Below are positions 7,820-16,946 of a stretch of 64,000 nucleotides of DNA, piece by piece. How positions within the stretch are numbered: the stretch's first letter is position 1; each line of letters starts with the position of its first letter. The DNA is taken from the NCBI RefSeq assembly GCF_022867795.2, contig NZ_CP107006.1, positions 558,001 to 622,000 of the forward strand, in the 5' to 3' direction. A program made the translations under genes and the position numbers. The notes below the pieces were generated by a model. That model did not search any database. It had not been told where the DNA came from and saw only the letters and a list, made by a program, of their open reading frames with translations. The DNA is from Chitinophaga horti (lineage in GTDB: Bacteria > Bacteroidota > Bacteroidia > Chitinophagales > Chitinophagaceae).

Positions 7820-9418
7820 ATGTTACACTGGATCAAAAGCATACTTGGCGCCAATCCCAGCCCTAAATACAACTGGGTAACGGCCAATTCACTTTTCCAG
7901 TTTGTTAGCGACCATATAGATCTCTCCGGCAAGTTGGATGAGAAAGCGCTCGTATTGCCCGACGAGGAGCCGCTGGCGGATACCGACTTACGCTACGCCG
8001 CCGGTTTGAAAGATGCTTTGGCTACCTCCACTGAAGACAACATGATCATTGAAGAAAAGGTTGCAGCCGTGGTACGCCTCGTGCAAAAGGTAGCCGCCCG
8101 TGGCGACTTAACGGCAGGTAATCAACTTTTCGAATTCCTGGTGGCCAACGGTGATCTGATGAACTATATCGATCCGGTGCTGGAGCAGATCGTAGATCTC
8201 AATATTGAAATAGAACCCCATTTATATCCATTCGCTAAAAGGCTCACGTTCGAATGCGCGCACCGCAACGGCGTAAAGTTCGGTATGGCCTTACTTGGTC
8301 TTTGCCGGCGTGATGAAGTATTGCCCATGTTACGCATGTTAGGTCTGCACGACGAGTTCACGATTTACAGTACTATCGCCATCATTTATTTATCTCCCGA
8401 TCCGGAAACAGACCTCTGGAACCTGGCACGCCAGGTGCAGGGCTGGGGCAGGGTACAGGTAGTCGATCGCCTGGCTGCGCTGGTAAAGGACGAAGTGGTG
8501 AAAGACTGGCTGATACGCGAAGGGTACAAGAACAGCATCATGTATGAATATCTCGCCTACACCTGTGCGGTGCACGGCGGGTTGCATGAACGGCTGGAAG
8601 TCTTCACTATTGACCGACAACTGTTTGCTGCTGCCGGCGACCTGATAGAAGCGATGATCATGGGCGGACCGGCTGAGGATATTGATGCGTACGAGCATGC
8701 AGCCAGTACGGTGGAACATTACGTTCGCCACGCAAGCACCTGGGCGGCCGATGTGCATGACTTTTACATTCTGCACGCTGTAGGCAACTATATCGCCCTC
8801 GAAAGCCGGGACTGGAACCTGCTGCGTAGGAATGGCTGGTCGCAGGACCTTCGCTCTAACATTCTCATCGATATTATGGGCATTATCCAGCAACCAGGCT
8901 GGCATTCACGCGTTATACGTGGCCTGCAAAGCGAGGATACGCTGGAATACTACCAGGCCAAGGAAGCTGCTAAAATACTTCGCATCAATACCGAAGACAT
9001 CTTCTGGCACCGCCTGCGGCTGGAGCCTACGAACAGTAACTATTGGCACGACGTGTTAGATCATGCCAACGGCGCCCACATCGACGATGCCATTCGTTTC
9101 GCAATGGAGATGTTGCTTCGCCGCCCTTCGGGCAATGAGGGCATACAGGTGCAGGCCGGTTTGTCGCTCGACTTTTTAGTGAGTGCACTGGCCAAACATC
9201 CGGGTAAGGGAGAAGCATTGCTACTGGCGGCCTTACAGAGCGGGCAATTGCGCAATCGCAGTATGGCTGTGCGTACGTTAAGCGTGTGGGAGCAGGACGA
9301 ATGGACGCCCGCGCTGAGAGAGGCTTTGCTCCGTTTAGGAGCTACCGAATCATATGAAGGTTTGCGGAGCGATATTCGTAAGGTACTTGGCGGTGAGATA
9401 TTAGATGAAGAGGACTAA
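7820..9418 (+). CDS. Large cytosolic helical-repeat-like protein of unknown function
   Basis: 532 residues, no signal peptide and no membrane segment. The sequence is a run of amphipathic helices with many Leu, Ala and Trp positions (AAVVRLVQKVAARGDL, RFAMEMLLRRPSGNEG, LLLAALQSGQLRNRSM), which looks like HEAT or TPR-type alpha-solenoid repeats. I cannot assign it to a named family. The C-terminal part (ALREALLRLGATESYEGL) is HEAT-like. Such scaffolds usually mediate protein binding. It stands alone. Ten bases after its stop comes the first copy of the GTGTGCGACGCAA repeat. Confidence 0.75.
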   Translation: MLHWIKSILGANPSPKYNWVTANSLFQFVSDHIDLSGKLDEKALVLPDEEPLADTDLRYAAGLKDALATSTEDNMIIEEKVAAVVRLVQKVAARGDLTAGNQLFEFLVANGDLMNYIDPVLEQIVDLNIEIEPHLYPFAKRLTFECAHRNGVKFGMALLGLCRRDEVLPMLRMLGLHDEFTIYSTIAIIYLSPDPETDLWNLARQVQGWGRVQVVDRLAALVKDEVVKDWLIREGYKNSIMYEYLAYTCAVHGGLHERLEVFTIDRQLFAAAGDLIEAMIMGGPAEDIDAYEHAASTVEHYVRHASTWAADVHDFYILHAVGNYIALESRDWNLLRRNGWSQDLRSNILIDIMGIIQQPGWHSRVIRGLQSEDTLEYYQAKEAAKILRINTEDIFWHRLRLEPTNSNYWHDVLDHANGAHIDDAIRFAMEMLLRRPSGNEGIQVQAGLSLDFLVSALAKHPGKGEALLLAALQSGQLRNRSMAVRTLSVWEQDEWTPALREALLRLGATESYEGLRSDIRKVLGGEILDEED

Positions 9419-9428
9419 CAAGGTAGAA

Positions 9429-9441
9429 GTGTGCGACGCAA
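9429..9441 (+). repeat. GTGTGCGACGCAA repeat, copy 1 (core only)
   Basis: The 13-base core GTGTGCGACGCAA occurs here, at 45837 and at 57532, each time after the stop codon of a plus-strand gene. In this copy the similarity fades after the core, continuing as GGATGTTGAATAG. The core contains the near-palindrome TGCGACGCA. Confidence 0.7.
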
Positions 9442-9474
9442 GGATGTTGAATAGTCATACCTGCGTTGACAACA

Positions 9475-9505
9475 TAAAAAAAGCTGCCCCATTTACGAGG
9501 CAGCT
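9475..9505 (-). terminator. Terminator of the haem operon
   Basis: On the minus strand AGCTGCC and GGCAGCT pair around a 10-nt loop and are followed by TTTTTTTATG, 32 bases after the hemL stop. Confidence 0.82.
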
Positions 9506-9536
9506 CAGGATTGGAACGCTACGTTCCGTTCGTTAA

Positions 9537-10823
9537 CTATATGATCGACTGCATTGCCGATTTTGCGGCGTTGACAGTAAACTCGATATCTTCTGTAGTT
9601 AGCGCATTACTTACGAACCAAGTTTCGAAAGCAGATGGCGGCAAGTATACACCGCGCTCCAGCATGGCATGGAAGAAGCGGCGGAACAGCTCATTGTTTG
9701 CTCCCGAAGCAGACGTGAAGTCGACGATCGGGTACTCTGCAAAGTGTACGCTGATCATGGAACCGATCTGGTTGATCTGGTACACCACGCCAGCCGCGCC
9801 AAACGCTTCGCGCAGGCCGTTTGCCAGCAGGGTGGTCTTCTCTTCCAGCTGGCTGTAGATCCGTGGATTGTCGTTCAACGCATTCAGCAAAGTATAACCG
9901 GCGATCATCGCGATCGGGTTACCGCTAAGCGTACCCGCCTGGTAAACTTTACCAGCAGGTGCGATGTGTTCCATCAGCTCGCGGCGACCTGCGAAAGCGC
10001 CTACAGGCATGCCGCCACCGATGATTTTACCAAACGTTACGAGGTCGGCCTTGATGTTCAGTAGCTCCTGTGCGCCGCCACGGGCCAGGCGGAAGCCTGT
10101 CATTACTTCGTCGAGGATCAGCAGGATGCCGTGCTCGTCGCACAGTGCGCGTAAACCTTCGAGGAAGCCTGGTTGCGGCAGTATACAGCCCATGTTACCC
10201 GCCACCGGTTCGATGATGATCGCGGCGATCTGGTCGGGATTGTCAGCAATGAGTTGTTGCACGGCAGGCAGGTTGTTGTAGGGCGCAGTGAGCGTATCTT
10301 CCGCTACAGTGGCCGTTACACCTGGTACCGATTGTATACCTAAAGTAGCCACGCCACTGCCTGCACTTACTAAAAATGCATCGGCGTGACCGTGGTAGTT
10401 ACCTTCAAATTTGATGAACTTGTTTCTGCCGGTGTAGCCGCGTGCCAGCCTTAACGCTGTCATACAGGCCTCGGTGCCGGAGTTGACCATACGCACCATG
10501 TCGATGTTAGGCACCATGCTGATGATCAGTTCTGCTACTTTAATTTCCAGCTCCGTAGGCGCGCCGAAGGAAGTGGAGTAAGTGGCGTATTCCTGGATGG
10601 CATTCACCACCGGTTCGTAGGCGTGACCCAGTACCATTGGGCCCCAGGAGTTGATATAGTCGATATAACGGTTGCCGTCCACATCATACATATACGCACC
10701 TTTTGCCGACTTCATGAACACGGGTGTACCACCCACGCTGCGGAATGCACGAACGGGAGAGTTTACGCCGCCGGGCATCAGCGTTTGCGCTTTTTCGAAT
10801 AATGATTTGCTTTGGTCAAACAT
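9537..10823 (-). CDS. hemL: Glutamate-1-semialdehyde 2,1-aminomutase
   Basis: 428 residues, full length for a class III PLP aminotransferase of the HemL type. It converts glutamate-1-semialdehyde to 5-aminolevulinate, the second step of the C5 pathway. The PLP lysine is in VTFGKIIGGGMPVGA, the N-terminus has the family block LMPGGVNSPVRAF, and LILDEVMTGFR carries the cofactor-contacting aspartate. It is the last gene of the minus-strand haem operon, 29 bp after hemB, and a terminator follows. Having it next to hemA confirms the C5 rather than the Shemin route. Confidence 0.97.
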   Translation of the reverse strand: MFDQSKSLFEKAQTLMPGGVNSPVRAFRSVGGTPVFMKSAKGAYMYDVDGNRYIDYINSWGPMVLGHAYEPVVNAIQEYATYSTSFGAPTELEIKVAELIISMVPNIDMVRMVNSGTEACMTALRLARGYTGRNKFIKFEGNYHGHADAFLVSAGSGVATLGIQSVPGVTATVAEDTLTAPYNNLPAVQQLIADNPDQIAAIIIEPVAGNMGCILPQPGFLEGLRALCDEHGILLILDEVMTGFRLARGGAQELLNIKADLVTFGKIIGGGMPVGAFAGRRELMEHIAPAGKVYQAGTLSGNPIAMIAGYTLLNALNDNPRIYSQLEEKTTLLANGLREAFGAAGVVYQINQIGSMISVHFAEYPIVDFTSASGANNELFRRFFHAMLERGVYLPPSAFETWFVSNALTTEDIEFTVNAAKSAMQSII

Positions 10824-10852
10824 GGCTTTATTTGTTCGTCAGATTGATTTAA

Positions 10853-11824
10853 TTAACCGAGCAGTTTTACAGCATCTTTCGCGAAGTAAGTGGCGATAAG
10901 ATCGGCACCTGCGCGGCGAATGCTGGTAAGACTTTCGAGTACTGCCTTTTCTTCGTTCAGCCAGCCCATTTTAGCAGCCGCTTTGATCATGGCGTACTCG
11001 CCGCTCACATGATACGCGCTTACGGGTACGGTTACACTGTCTTTAATAAGACGCATAATATCGAGGTAGGCCATTGCTGGTTTCACCATTACAATGTCTG
11101 CTCCCTCGTCAATGTCCATCAGGGTTTCCTTAATGGCTTCGCGGGCATTGGCGTAGTCCATCTGGTAGGTTTTTTTATCACCAAAGCCAGGGGCAGAGTC
11201 TAATGCATCGCGGAAGGGGCCGTAAAAGCAGGACGCATATTTAGCGCTGTAGGCCATGATGCCCGTCTTCGTAAAATTGTTTTCTTCCAACGCCTCGCGG
11301 ATGGCCAGTATGCGGCCGTCCATCATATCGCTGGGCGCTACAATGTCCGCACCGGCTTCCGCATGGCTTACACTCATAGCGGCCAGCACTTCCACGGTGG
11401 CGTCGTTTACGATCTCTTCGCCTTCTACAATGCCGTCGTGGCCGTAGCTGGAGAAGGGGTCGAGCGCTACGTCGGTCATAACGACCATCGCAGGCACGGC
11501 GTCTTTCACGGTTTTAATGGCACGTTGCATGAGGCCGTTCGGGTTCAGTGCTTCGGTGCCTTTGTTATCTTTCAGGTGATCTTCACACTTTATAAAAAGT
11601 AATACGCTCTTAATACCAAGGTCCCACAGTTCTTTCACCTCTGTTTTCAGCAGATCGAGCGTATACCGGTAATAGCCGGGCATAGAAGATATTTCTTCCT
11701 TCTTATTGCTGCCTTCGATTACGAACAGCGGGGCAATAAAATGCTCGGGCCTTAAAATCGTTTCCGCCACCATAGCGCGGATAGCGGGCGATTGTCTGAG
11801 TATCCTGTTTCTTCTGATCATCAT
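10853..11824 (-). CDS. hemB: Porphobilinogen synthase (delta-aminolevulinate dehydratase)
   Basis: 323 residues; condenses two 5-aminolevulinate molecules to porphobilinogen. The Schiff-base lysines are in AYSAKYASCFYGP and MVKPAMAYLD. The active-site metal loop reads DVALDPFSSYGHDG: the three zinc cysteines of the animal and E. coli enzymes are replaced by Ala/Asp/Ser-type residues, so this belongs to the zinc-independent, magnesium-responsive class. It sits 25 bp after hemF and 29 bp before hemL in the operon. Confidence 0.97.
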   Translation of the reverse strand: MMIRRNRILRQSPAIRAMVAETILRPEHFIAPLFVIEGSNKKEEISSMPGYYRYTLDLLKTEVKELWDLGIKSVLLFIKCEDHLKDNKGTEALNPNGLMQRAIKTVKDAVPAMVVMTDVALDPFSSYGHDGIVEGEEIVNDATVEVLAAMSVSHAEAGADIVAPSDMMDGRILAIREALEENNFTKTGIMAYSAKYASCFYGPFRDALDSAPGFGDKKTYQMDYANAREAIKETLMDIDEGADIVMVKPAMAYLDIMRLIKDSVTVPVSAYHVSGEYAMIKAAAKMGWLNEEKAVLESLTSIRRAGADLIATYFAKDAVKLLG

Positions 11825-11849
11825 CTCTCCTTTATTTAAGATTGCTAAT

Positions 11850-12770
11850 TTACTTTATATTGATCCAATCCTGCGGCTTTAAATGTTCTATCAGTTCAGC
11901 CTCGGCACTGCCTGCTGCAGGATGGTAGTCGTACTCCCACCTTGCACGCGGCGGAAGGCTCATCAGGATTGATTCTATGCGTCCGTTGGTCTTTAAACCG
12001 AACAGGGTGCCTCGGTCGTGGATCAGGTTAAACTCCACATATCGGCCACGACGATATTCCTGCCAGTCGATGTGTTGCTGCCCGTAAGGCAAGTCCTTCC
12101 GCTTTTCCACGATCGGCAAATACGATTGAATGAACGCATTCCCGTTCGCCATCGAAAAGGCAAGAACGTCTTCCGCCTTTTGATCCGCGTTCGGGCGCAG
12201 GTAATCGTAAAAGATGCCACCAATACCACGGGCTTCATCACCACGATGTTTGTTGATGAAGTATTCGTCGCACACTTTTTTGTACTTCGGATACAGCGCT
12301 GTATCAAACTGATCGCAGGCGTTTTTGAAAGTCGTATGAAAGTGTTTGCCGTCTTCTTTGAACAGGTAGTAAGGAGTAAGATCTGCTCCACCACCAAACC
12401 AGCTGTCGATGAATGTACCGTTCTGATCGTACAGTTCAAAGTAGCGCCAGTTGGCATGCACGGTAGGCACAAAAGGGTTCAGCGGGTGTATAACCAGCGA
12501 GATACCGGCTGCCAGGAAGTTACAGTCTTCCTGCACGCCAAAGTGTTTGATCATGGCAGGCGCCAGACGACCGTGTACCACGGAAGTGTTCACACCGCCT
12601 TTCTCAAACACATTACCCCCACTAATGACGCGCGTAATACCGCCGCCACCTTCTTCGCGCACCCATTTATCTTCACGGAACTTAGCCTTGCCGTCGATCT
12701 GTTCCAATGCAGCGCAGATGTCGTTTTGCAAGCCGTGAATGAATGATATGAACTGATCTTTTATTGCCAT
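11850..12770 (-). CDS. hemF: Oxygen-dependent coproporphyrinogen III oxidase
   Basis: 306 residues, the usual length for HemF. It oxidatively decarboxylates two propionates of coproporphyrinogen III to give protoporphyrinogen IX, using O2. Family blocks include PTVHANWRYFEL, WFGGGADLTPYY and YVEFNLIHDRGT with the conserved histidines and the GRIESILMSLPP stretch. Dependence on O2 points to an aerobic organism; no hemN or hemZ is seen here. Only 2 bp separate it from the hemE stop, so the two are probably translationally coupled. Confidence 0.97.
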   Translation of the reverse strand: MAIKDQFISFIHGLQNDICAALEQIDGKAKFREDKWVREEGGGGITRVISGGNVFEKGGVNTSVVHGRLAPAMIKHFGVQEDCNFLAAGISLVIHPLNPFVPTVHANWRYFELYDQNGTFIDSWFGGGADLTPYYLFKEDGKHFHTTFKNACDQFDTALYPKYKKVCDEYFINKHRGDEARGIGGIFYDYLRPNADQKAEDVLAFSMANGNAFIQSYLPIVEKRKDLPYGQQHIDWQEYRRGRYVEFNLIHDRGTLFGLKTNGRIESILMSLPPRARWEYDYHPAAGSAEAELIEHLKPQDWINIK

Positions 12771-12772
12771 GA

Positions 12773-13802
12773 TTAAATGCTGTATTCTTTAACGGCGTCT
12801 ACAAAAGCACGGGCATGATCTACCGGAACGTGCGGTAATATACCATGACCCAGGTTCGCGATGTAACGTTGGGTGCCAAAGTTGTCGATCATGGTTTTCA
12901 CCGACTGTTTGATCACCGGGATAGGCGCCAGCAGTTTAGCCGGATCGAAGTTACCCTGCAAGGTGATGTTATTACCAGCAAACTGGCGTGCCAGCTGTGG
13001 TTTGATTGCCCAATCCACGCCCAGACCAGCAGCGCCGGTAGCGGCCATTTCCTCCAGTGCAAACCAGGCACCTTTGGCAAATACGATCACCGGGCAAACG
13101 TCTTTCAACGCAGCCACGATCTGGCGGATGTATTTAAGCGAGAAGTTCTCGAAGTCTTCGGGGCTTAACAGTCCGCCCCAGCTGTCGAACACCTGCACGG
13201 TATCTGCACCTGCTCTCACTTGTTCTTTCAGGTAAGCGATGGTGGTGTCGGTTACCATTTGCAATACCTGGTGTGCCGTTTCGGGTTGCGTGTAGCAAAA
13301 CTCTTTAGCGGCGTCGAAGGTTTTAGAACCTTTACCTTGTACCATGTAGCAGAGCAGCGTCCATGGAGCGCCGGCGAAACCGATCAACGGTACGCGGCCG
13401 GCGAGTGTTTTTTTTGTAAGTGCCAGCGCATCGAATACATATTGCAGTGATTCGTTCACGTTAGGCACGTGGATACGTTTTACGTCTGCCGCAGTCTTGA
13501 TCGGCTCTGGCAGCAGCGGGCCGAGTTTTTCCACCAGCTGTACTTCCATGCCCATGGCCTGTGGCACGACCAGAATGTCGGAGAAAATGATCGCGGCGTC
13601 CACACCCACCTGGTCAACCGGCATAACGGTAATTTCGGTGGCCAGTTCGGGGTTCTGGCAGCGCTCGAAGAAGGAATACTTTTCGCGCAGTTTGATGTAG
13701 TCGGAGGTAACGGCCTGCCTGGCGCATCATCCATACCGGTACGCGTTCTGTTTTTTCACCCTTCAGGGCCCTCAGCATGAGATCATTCTGTAATCCGCTC
13801 AT
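12773..13802 (-). CDS. hemE: Uroporphyrinogen decarboxylase, disrupted by a 2-nt frameshift
   Basis: Two frames together make one HemE. Residues 1-28 (start 13802, [17 protein letters not shown], then MMRQAGRYL) are in one frame. The rest, from [15 protein letters not shown] onward, is in another and runs to 12773. The break is at about 13701-13706, where 2 nt appear to be missing: TACCTCCGACTAC would need LPD between the tyrosines. Corrected length is about 343 residues, normal for the family. The Arg-containing substrate loop MRQAGRYL and the Asp of FSDIL are both present. HemE decarboxylates four acetates of uroporphyrinogen III. All other genes of the operon are intact, so a sequencing or assembly error is as likely as a true mutation. 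As read, the longest intact frame is 12773-13624, which lacks the catalytic N-terminus. Confidence 0.88.
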
Positions 13803-13805
13803 TCT

Positions 13806-14516
13806 TTACGATTGATTGTTGAAATAATGTATGGCTGTGTTGACAAGCCCGTCCGCCGTAGCGGCTTTGCTTACAACGATTGTGTTTTTTGTGTATTCGC
13901 GCAGTACGCCGGCCGTAGTATCACCGATCGCGAAGCAAATTACTTCGGGGGCGGGCGTATTGGCGGTGAAGTAACTGCGTATCCCACTCGGACTGTAAAA
14001 CAGTATCCCGTCGTATTGTCCTATGACGGTGTTTTGCAGTTCTGTCGTTTCATACACCGTTACCTCTTCGAAAGGCTGCTGGTGTTGTGTCAGCAGCGTA
14101 GGAAGCTCGTCGCGGCGGATGTTGCCGCAGAAAAATACGATATCCGTTGCTTCCTTTTGCAGTAGTATCGTAGCCAGTACGGCGCTGCTGGGTGCATGGG
14201 CGATTACCCGGCTGTTCGGGAAGTACTCCTGTACGGCGTCGATGGTGGCGCCGGGCAGGCAGTAGAGGTCCCAGGTGGCCGTGGTGGTATCGCCTAATGC
14301 GGCTACTGCTTTTACGGCATTGGCGCTGGTAAATACCGCGCTGATGCGGCGGGGCAGTAATGTTGCAAGACGGCTGCGCAATTCGGGCGTATCCTTGTAA
14401 TCGACGCTGATAAAAGCGCGGGGGATTATAAGGATGCCGTTATCCGCGGCTGCCTGCAGCAGCGCGGCGTCAATTCTTTTGGTACTGAGTACGCGGTATT
14501 TATAAGGCGCCAGCAT
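13806..14516 (-). CDS. hemD: Uroporphyrinogen-III synthase
   Basis: 236 residues from the ATG at 14516 (MLAPYKYRVLSTKR); an upstream ATG at 14573 lies deep inside hemC and gives a less natural N-terminus. HemD is poorly conserved, but the two-domain pattern is visible: VFTSANAVKAV in domain 1, and FYSPSGIRSYF with FAIGDTTAGVLREY in domain 2. It closes hydroxymethylbilane to uroporphyrinogen III with inversion of ring D. It overlaps the hemC end by 17 bp and lies 3 bp before hemE, which supports the call. Confidence 0.9.
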   Translation of the reverse strand: MLAPYKYRVLSTKRIDAALLQAAADNGILIIPRAFISVDYKDTPELRSRLATLLPRRISAVFTSANAVKAVAALGDTTTATWDLYCLPGATIDAVQEYFPNSRVIAHAPSSAVLATILLQKEATDIVFFCGNIRRDELPTLLTQHQQPFEEVTVYETTELQNTVIGQYDGILFYSPSGIRSYFTANTPAPEVICFAIGDTTAGVLREYTKNTIVVSKAATADGLVNTAIHYFNNQS

Positions 14517-15426
14517 TCCTGATTTGTTCAACGATGTGCGCACCGCCCTGTTGCAGTACTTCCTGTGCGGCATCCTGGCCCAGCGTAGCGGTTTGGGCTA
14601 CGGGCAGGGTCCTTTCTACGGTGTAAGACACCAGGCCGTCCAGGCTGCACAGGTTACCCTCGAACCACAGCGTATCGCCTTCGATGCGGGCAAATGCGCT
14701 GATCGGAGTAGTGCATCCGCCCATCAACGTCCGCAGGAAGTCGCGCTCGATCTTCGTACACAGGGCCGTGGTATCGTGGTTAATGGGGGTGATGGCTTCG
14801 CGGCAGTAATCGTCGTTGTCGCGGCAAACCACTACAACGGCGCCTTGTGCGGGGGCGGGCAGCATCCAGTCCAGTTCTACGGACTCCGGAGGTCGTACCC
14901 CGATCCTTTCCAGTCCTGCAGCCGCGAAGATGGCGCCATTCCAGTTTTCGGCCGACAGTTTCTGCAGGCGGGTGTTTACGTTACCGCGCAGGTTGTGCAG
15001 CTCGTGGTTCGGGAAACGACGCAGCCACTGTGCCTTACGGCGAATGCTGCTCGTCGCAATATGTGCAATGCCCTCCTGGTCGTCCAGGAAGGAAAGGTCG
15101 TTTTTATATACCAGTAAATCCTTAACAGGACCGCGCTCCAATACCGCAGCCTGCATAATACCCTTAGGCAGTTGAGTAGGAACGTCTTTGAGAGAGTGTA
15201 CGGCAATATCTATTTTACCGGCCAGCAAGGCAATGTCCAGGCTTTTAGTGAAGATGCCCTGTACGCCGATCTCGTATAACGGGGTTACGAGATCGATATC
15301 GCCATCGCTTTTTATGGGAACCAGTTCTGTTGCGTATCCTTGTTGTGTAAGCAGGTCTTTTACCTGGTTAGCCTGCCACAAGGCGAGCTGGCTTTCCCGG
15401 GTACCTATTCTGATCGTTTTTTGCAT
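14500..15426 (-). CDS. hemC: Hydroxymethylbilane synthase (porphobilinogen deaminase)
   Basis: 308 residues. It polymerises four porphobilinogens to hydroxymethylbilane on a dipyrromethane cofactor. The N-terminal signature IGTRESQLALWQA, the SLKDVPTQLP block and the cofactor-binding cysteine in TLMGGCTTPISA are all present. It starts 7 bp after the hemA stop and overlaps hemD. Confidence 0.97.
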   Translation of the reverse strand: MQKTIRIGTRESQLALWQANQVKDLLTQQGYATELVPIKSDGDIDLVTPLYEIGVQGIFTKSLDIALLAGKIDIAVHSLKDVPTQLPKGIMQAAVLERGPVKDLLVYKNDLSFLDDQEGIAHIATSSIRRKAQWLRRFPNHELHNLRGNVNTRLQKLSAENWNGAIFAAAGLERIGVRPPESVELDWMLPAPAQGAVVVVCRDNDDYCREAITPINHDTTALCTKIERDFLRTLMGGCTTPISAFARIEGDTLWFEGNLCSLDGLVSYTVERTLPVAQTATLGQDAAQEVLQQGGAHIVEQIRNAGAL

Positions 15427-15433
15427 GAGCTTA

Positions 15434-16687
15434 TTAATCCTGATGAACGCCAGTCTCGAAAATATCGTTGATCATGGCTATGTACTGGTCGCTCTTGTCT
15501 GTTTCTTTCCGCACTTTACCCGCCATGAGGTTGATCATTTTCTGGATAATGCGGGAAGATACTTCTTCCACATCTTCCAGTTTATACGCATTGCCGTTCT
15601 TTTGCTGCGCGATTTCACGTGTGTGAATCTCCTGCAGTTTATCTTTCACCGCTTTTAACACCACGGCGTGTTTACGCATTTTATGCCAGTACAAAAACTC
15701 CTGCATATGCTCATCGATGATGGATTGCGCTTTCGGTACTTCCGTTAACCTGTTCTGCAGGGTTTCGTCCTGTACCTTGGAGAGTTCGTCTACGTTCACC
15801 ACTTCTACGTGCGACAATTCATTTACATCGTTCGCTACGTTAAACGGAATGGAAAGGTCGATCACCAGTTTGGGAGATGTGTTTTCCAGTTGTGATTTAA
15901 CGATGGTAGGTTGGGTGGCATTGGTGGCTACAAGGATTACGTCGGCATCTTTTAACGCGCCGCCCAGTCCGTCGAACGGTACATATTGCAAACCATGTGC
16001 GGTGGCAAATTGTTCCGCCGCAGCAATGGTGCGGTTTACGAGTAAGATGTTGCGGGTGCCGAGGTAGTCCATCATGTTTTTCGCAGTGTTGCGGCCTATC
16101 TTGCCTACACCGAGTAACACGATCTTTTTATCTTTGATATCGGTGATCTTACGTTCGAGCAACCTTACAGCGGCAAAGGCCACAGATACGGTGCCGGAGC
16201 TAAGGCCGGTTTCATTCTTGATTAATTTAGATACCTGCAATACGCTGTTTACCAATCGCTCCAAAAAACTTCCGATGCAGCCATTTGCTTTCGCAAACTT
16301 AGCCGCAGTTCTGATCTGCCCCACGACTTCATAGTCGCCGAGGATCTGCGAATCCAGACCGGTACCTACCTGGTAAAGATGCCTGATGGCCGCTTCGCCG
16401 GATTTAACGTAGGCTACCTGTTTGAAGGAATCGAGTGAACCTGCTGTTTGTGTACAGAGTAACGCCATCAACTGTTCCGGGTCCGTTGCAAAGCCATAAA
16501 CTTCGGTCCTGTTACAAGTTGACAGAATGAAAAGGTCATTCAACCGCGCACTTTTCGCTTCTTCCAGAACGTGTTGATATTGTTCCTGGTTAACCGCGAA
16601 TAATCCTCTGATGGCAGCGTCTGTTTTCTTATAGTTGAGTCCAACGATATGAAAATGTGATATGTCTCTAGGGTAGTTGACCTGCAT
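15434..16687 (-). CDS. hemA: Glutamyl-tRNA reductase
   Basis: 417 residues. It reduces glutamyl-tRNA(Glu) to glutamate-1-semialdehyde with NADPH, the first committed step of the C5 pathway. The nucleophilic cysteine is in LSTCNRTEVYG, the Rossmann segment is VLLGVGKIGRNTAKN, and a C-terminal dimerisation helix region follows. It is the first gene of the haem operon; a TATTTTTG box lies 26 nt upstream. HemA is usually the control point of the pathway. Confidence 0.97.
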   Translation of the reverse strand: MQVNYPRDISHFHIVGLNYKKTDAAIRGLFAVNQEQYQHVLEEAKSARLNDLFILSTCNRTEVYGFATDPEQLMALLCTQTAGSLDSFKQVAYVKSGEAAIRHLYQVGTGLDSQILGDYEVVGQIRTAAKFAKANGCIGSFLERLVNSVLQVSKLIKNETGLSSGTVSVAFAAVRLLERKITDIKDKKIVLLGVGKIGRNTAKNMMDYLGTRNILLVNRTIAAAEQFATAHGLQYVPFDGLGGALKDADVILVATNATQPTIVKSQLENTSPKLVIDLSIPFNVANDVNELSHVEVVNVDELSKVQDETLQNRLTEVPKAQSIIDEHMQEFLYWHKMRKHAVVLKAVKDKLQEIHTREIAQQKNGNAYKLEDVEEVSSRIIQKMINLMAGKVRKETDKSDQYIAMINDIFETGVHQD

Positions 16688-16712
16688 TTTATTTTTTCTA
16701 AGCTTCCGGGTG

Positions 16713-16720
16713 CAAAAATA
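16713..16720 (-). promoter_or_regulatory. -7 promoter box of the haem operon
   Basis: Minus-strand TATTTTTG, fitting TAnnTTTG, 25 nt upstream of the hemA ATG. No well-spaced -33 TTG is obvious. Confidence 0.45.
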
Positions 16721-16873
16721 CTGGCATACACTTCAAAAGCGGGCAGCACGACGTCATTAGTGTGTCATTTCTCCAATGGTGGCGGATCTTACGAAAAAAT
16801 GACTTTCATCATCTTTAAAAAAAGATTAGTGTACATGTGCAGGTAAAATTCCTTTTATTCAACAATTATATGA

Positions 16874-16889
16874 CATATCTTAGGATATG
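16874..16889. promoter_or_regulatory. Palindrome CATATC-TTAG-GATATG upstream of hemH
   Basis: Two perfect 6-bp arms around a 4-nt spacer, ending 17 bp before the TAGCTTTG box of hemH, where the -33 region is expected. Position and symmetry suggest a dimeric regulator site, but this is inference. Confidence 0.35.
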
Positions 16890-16906
16890 GTGCGGTGAAA
16901 TGAGAG

Positions 16907-16914
16907 TAGCTTTG
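16907..16914 (+). promoter_or_regulatory. -7 promoter box of hemH
   Basis: TAGCTTTG fits TAnnTTTG, 32 nt before the hemH ATG at 16947. Confidence 0.45.
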
Positions 16915-16946
16915 CATCTTCAAATCTAAAGGTCAGTATTAAGGTC

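Noticed and set aside
12018-12746. Plus-strand frame of 242 residues opposite hemF
   Set aside because: Pure shadow of hemF: no start-site support and a composition typical of antisense frames.
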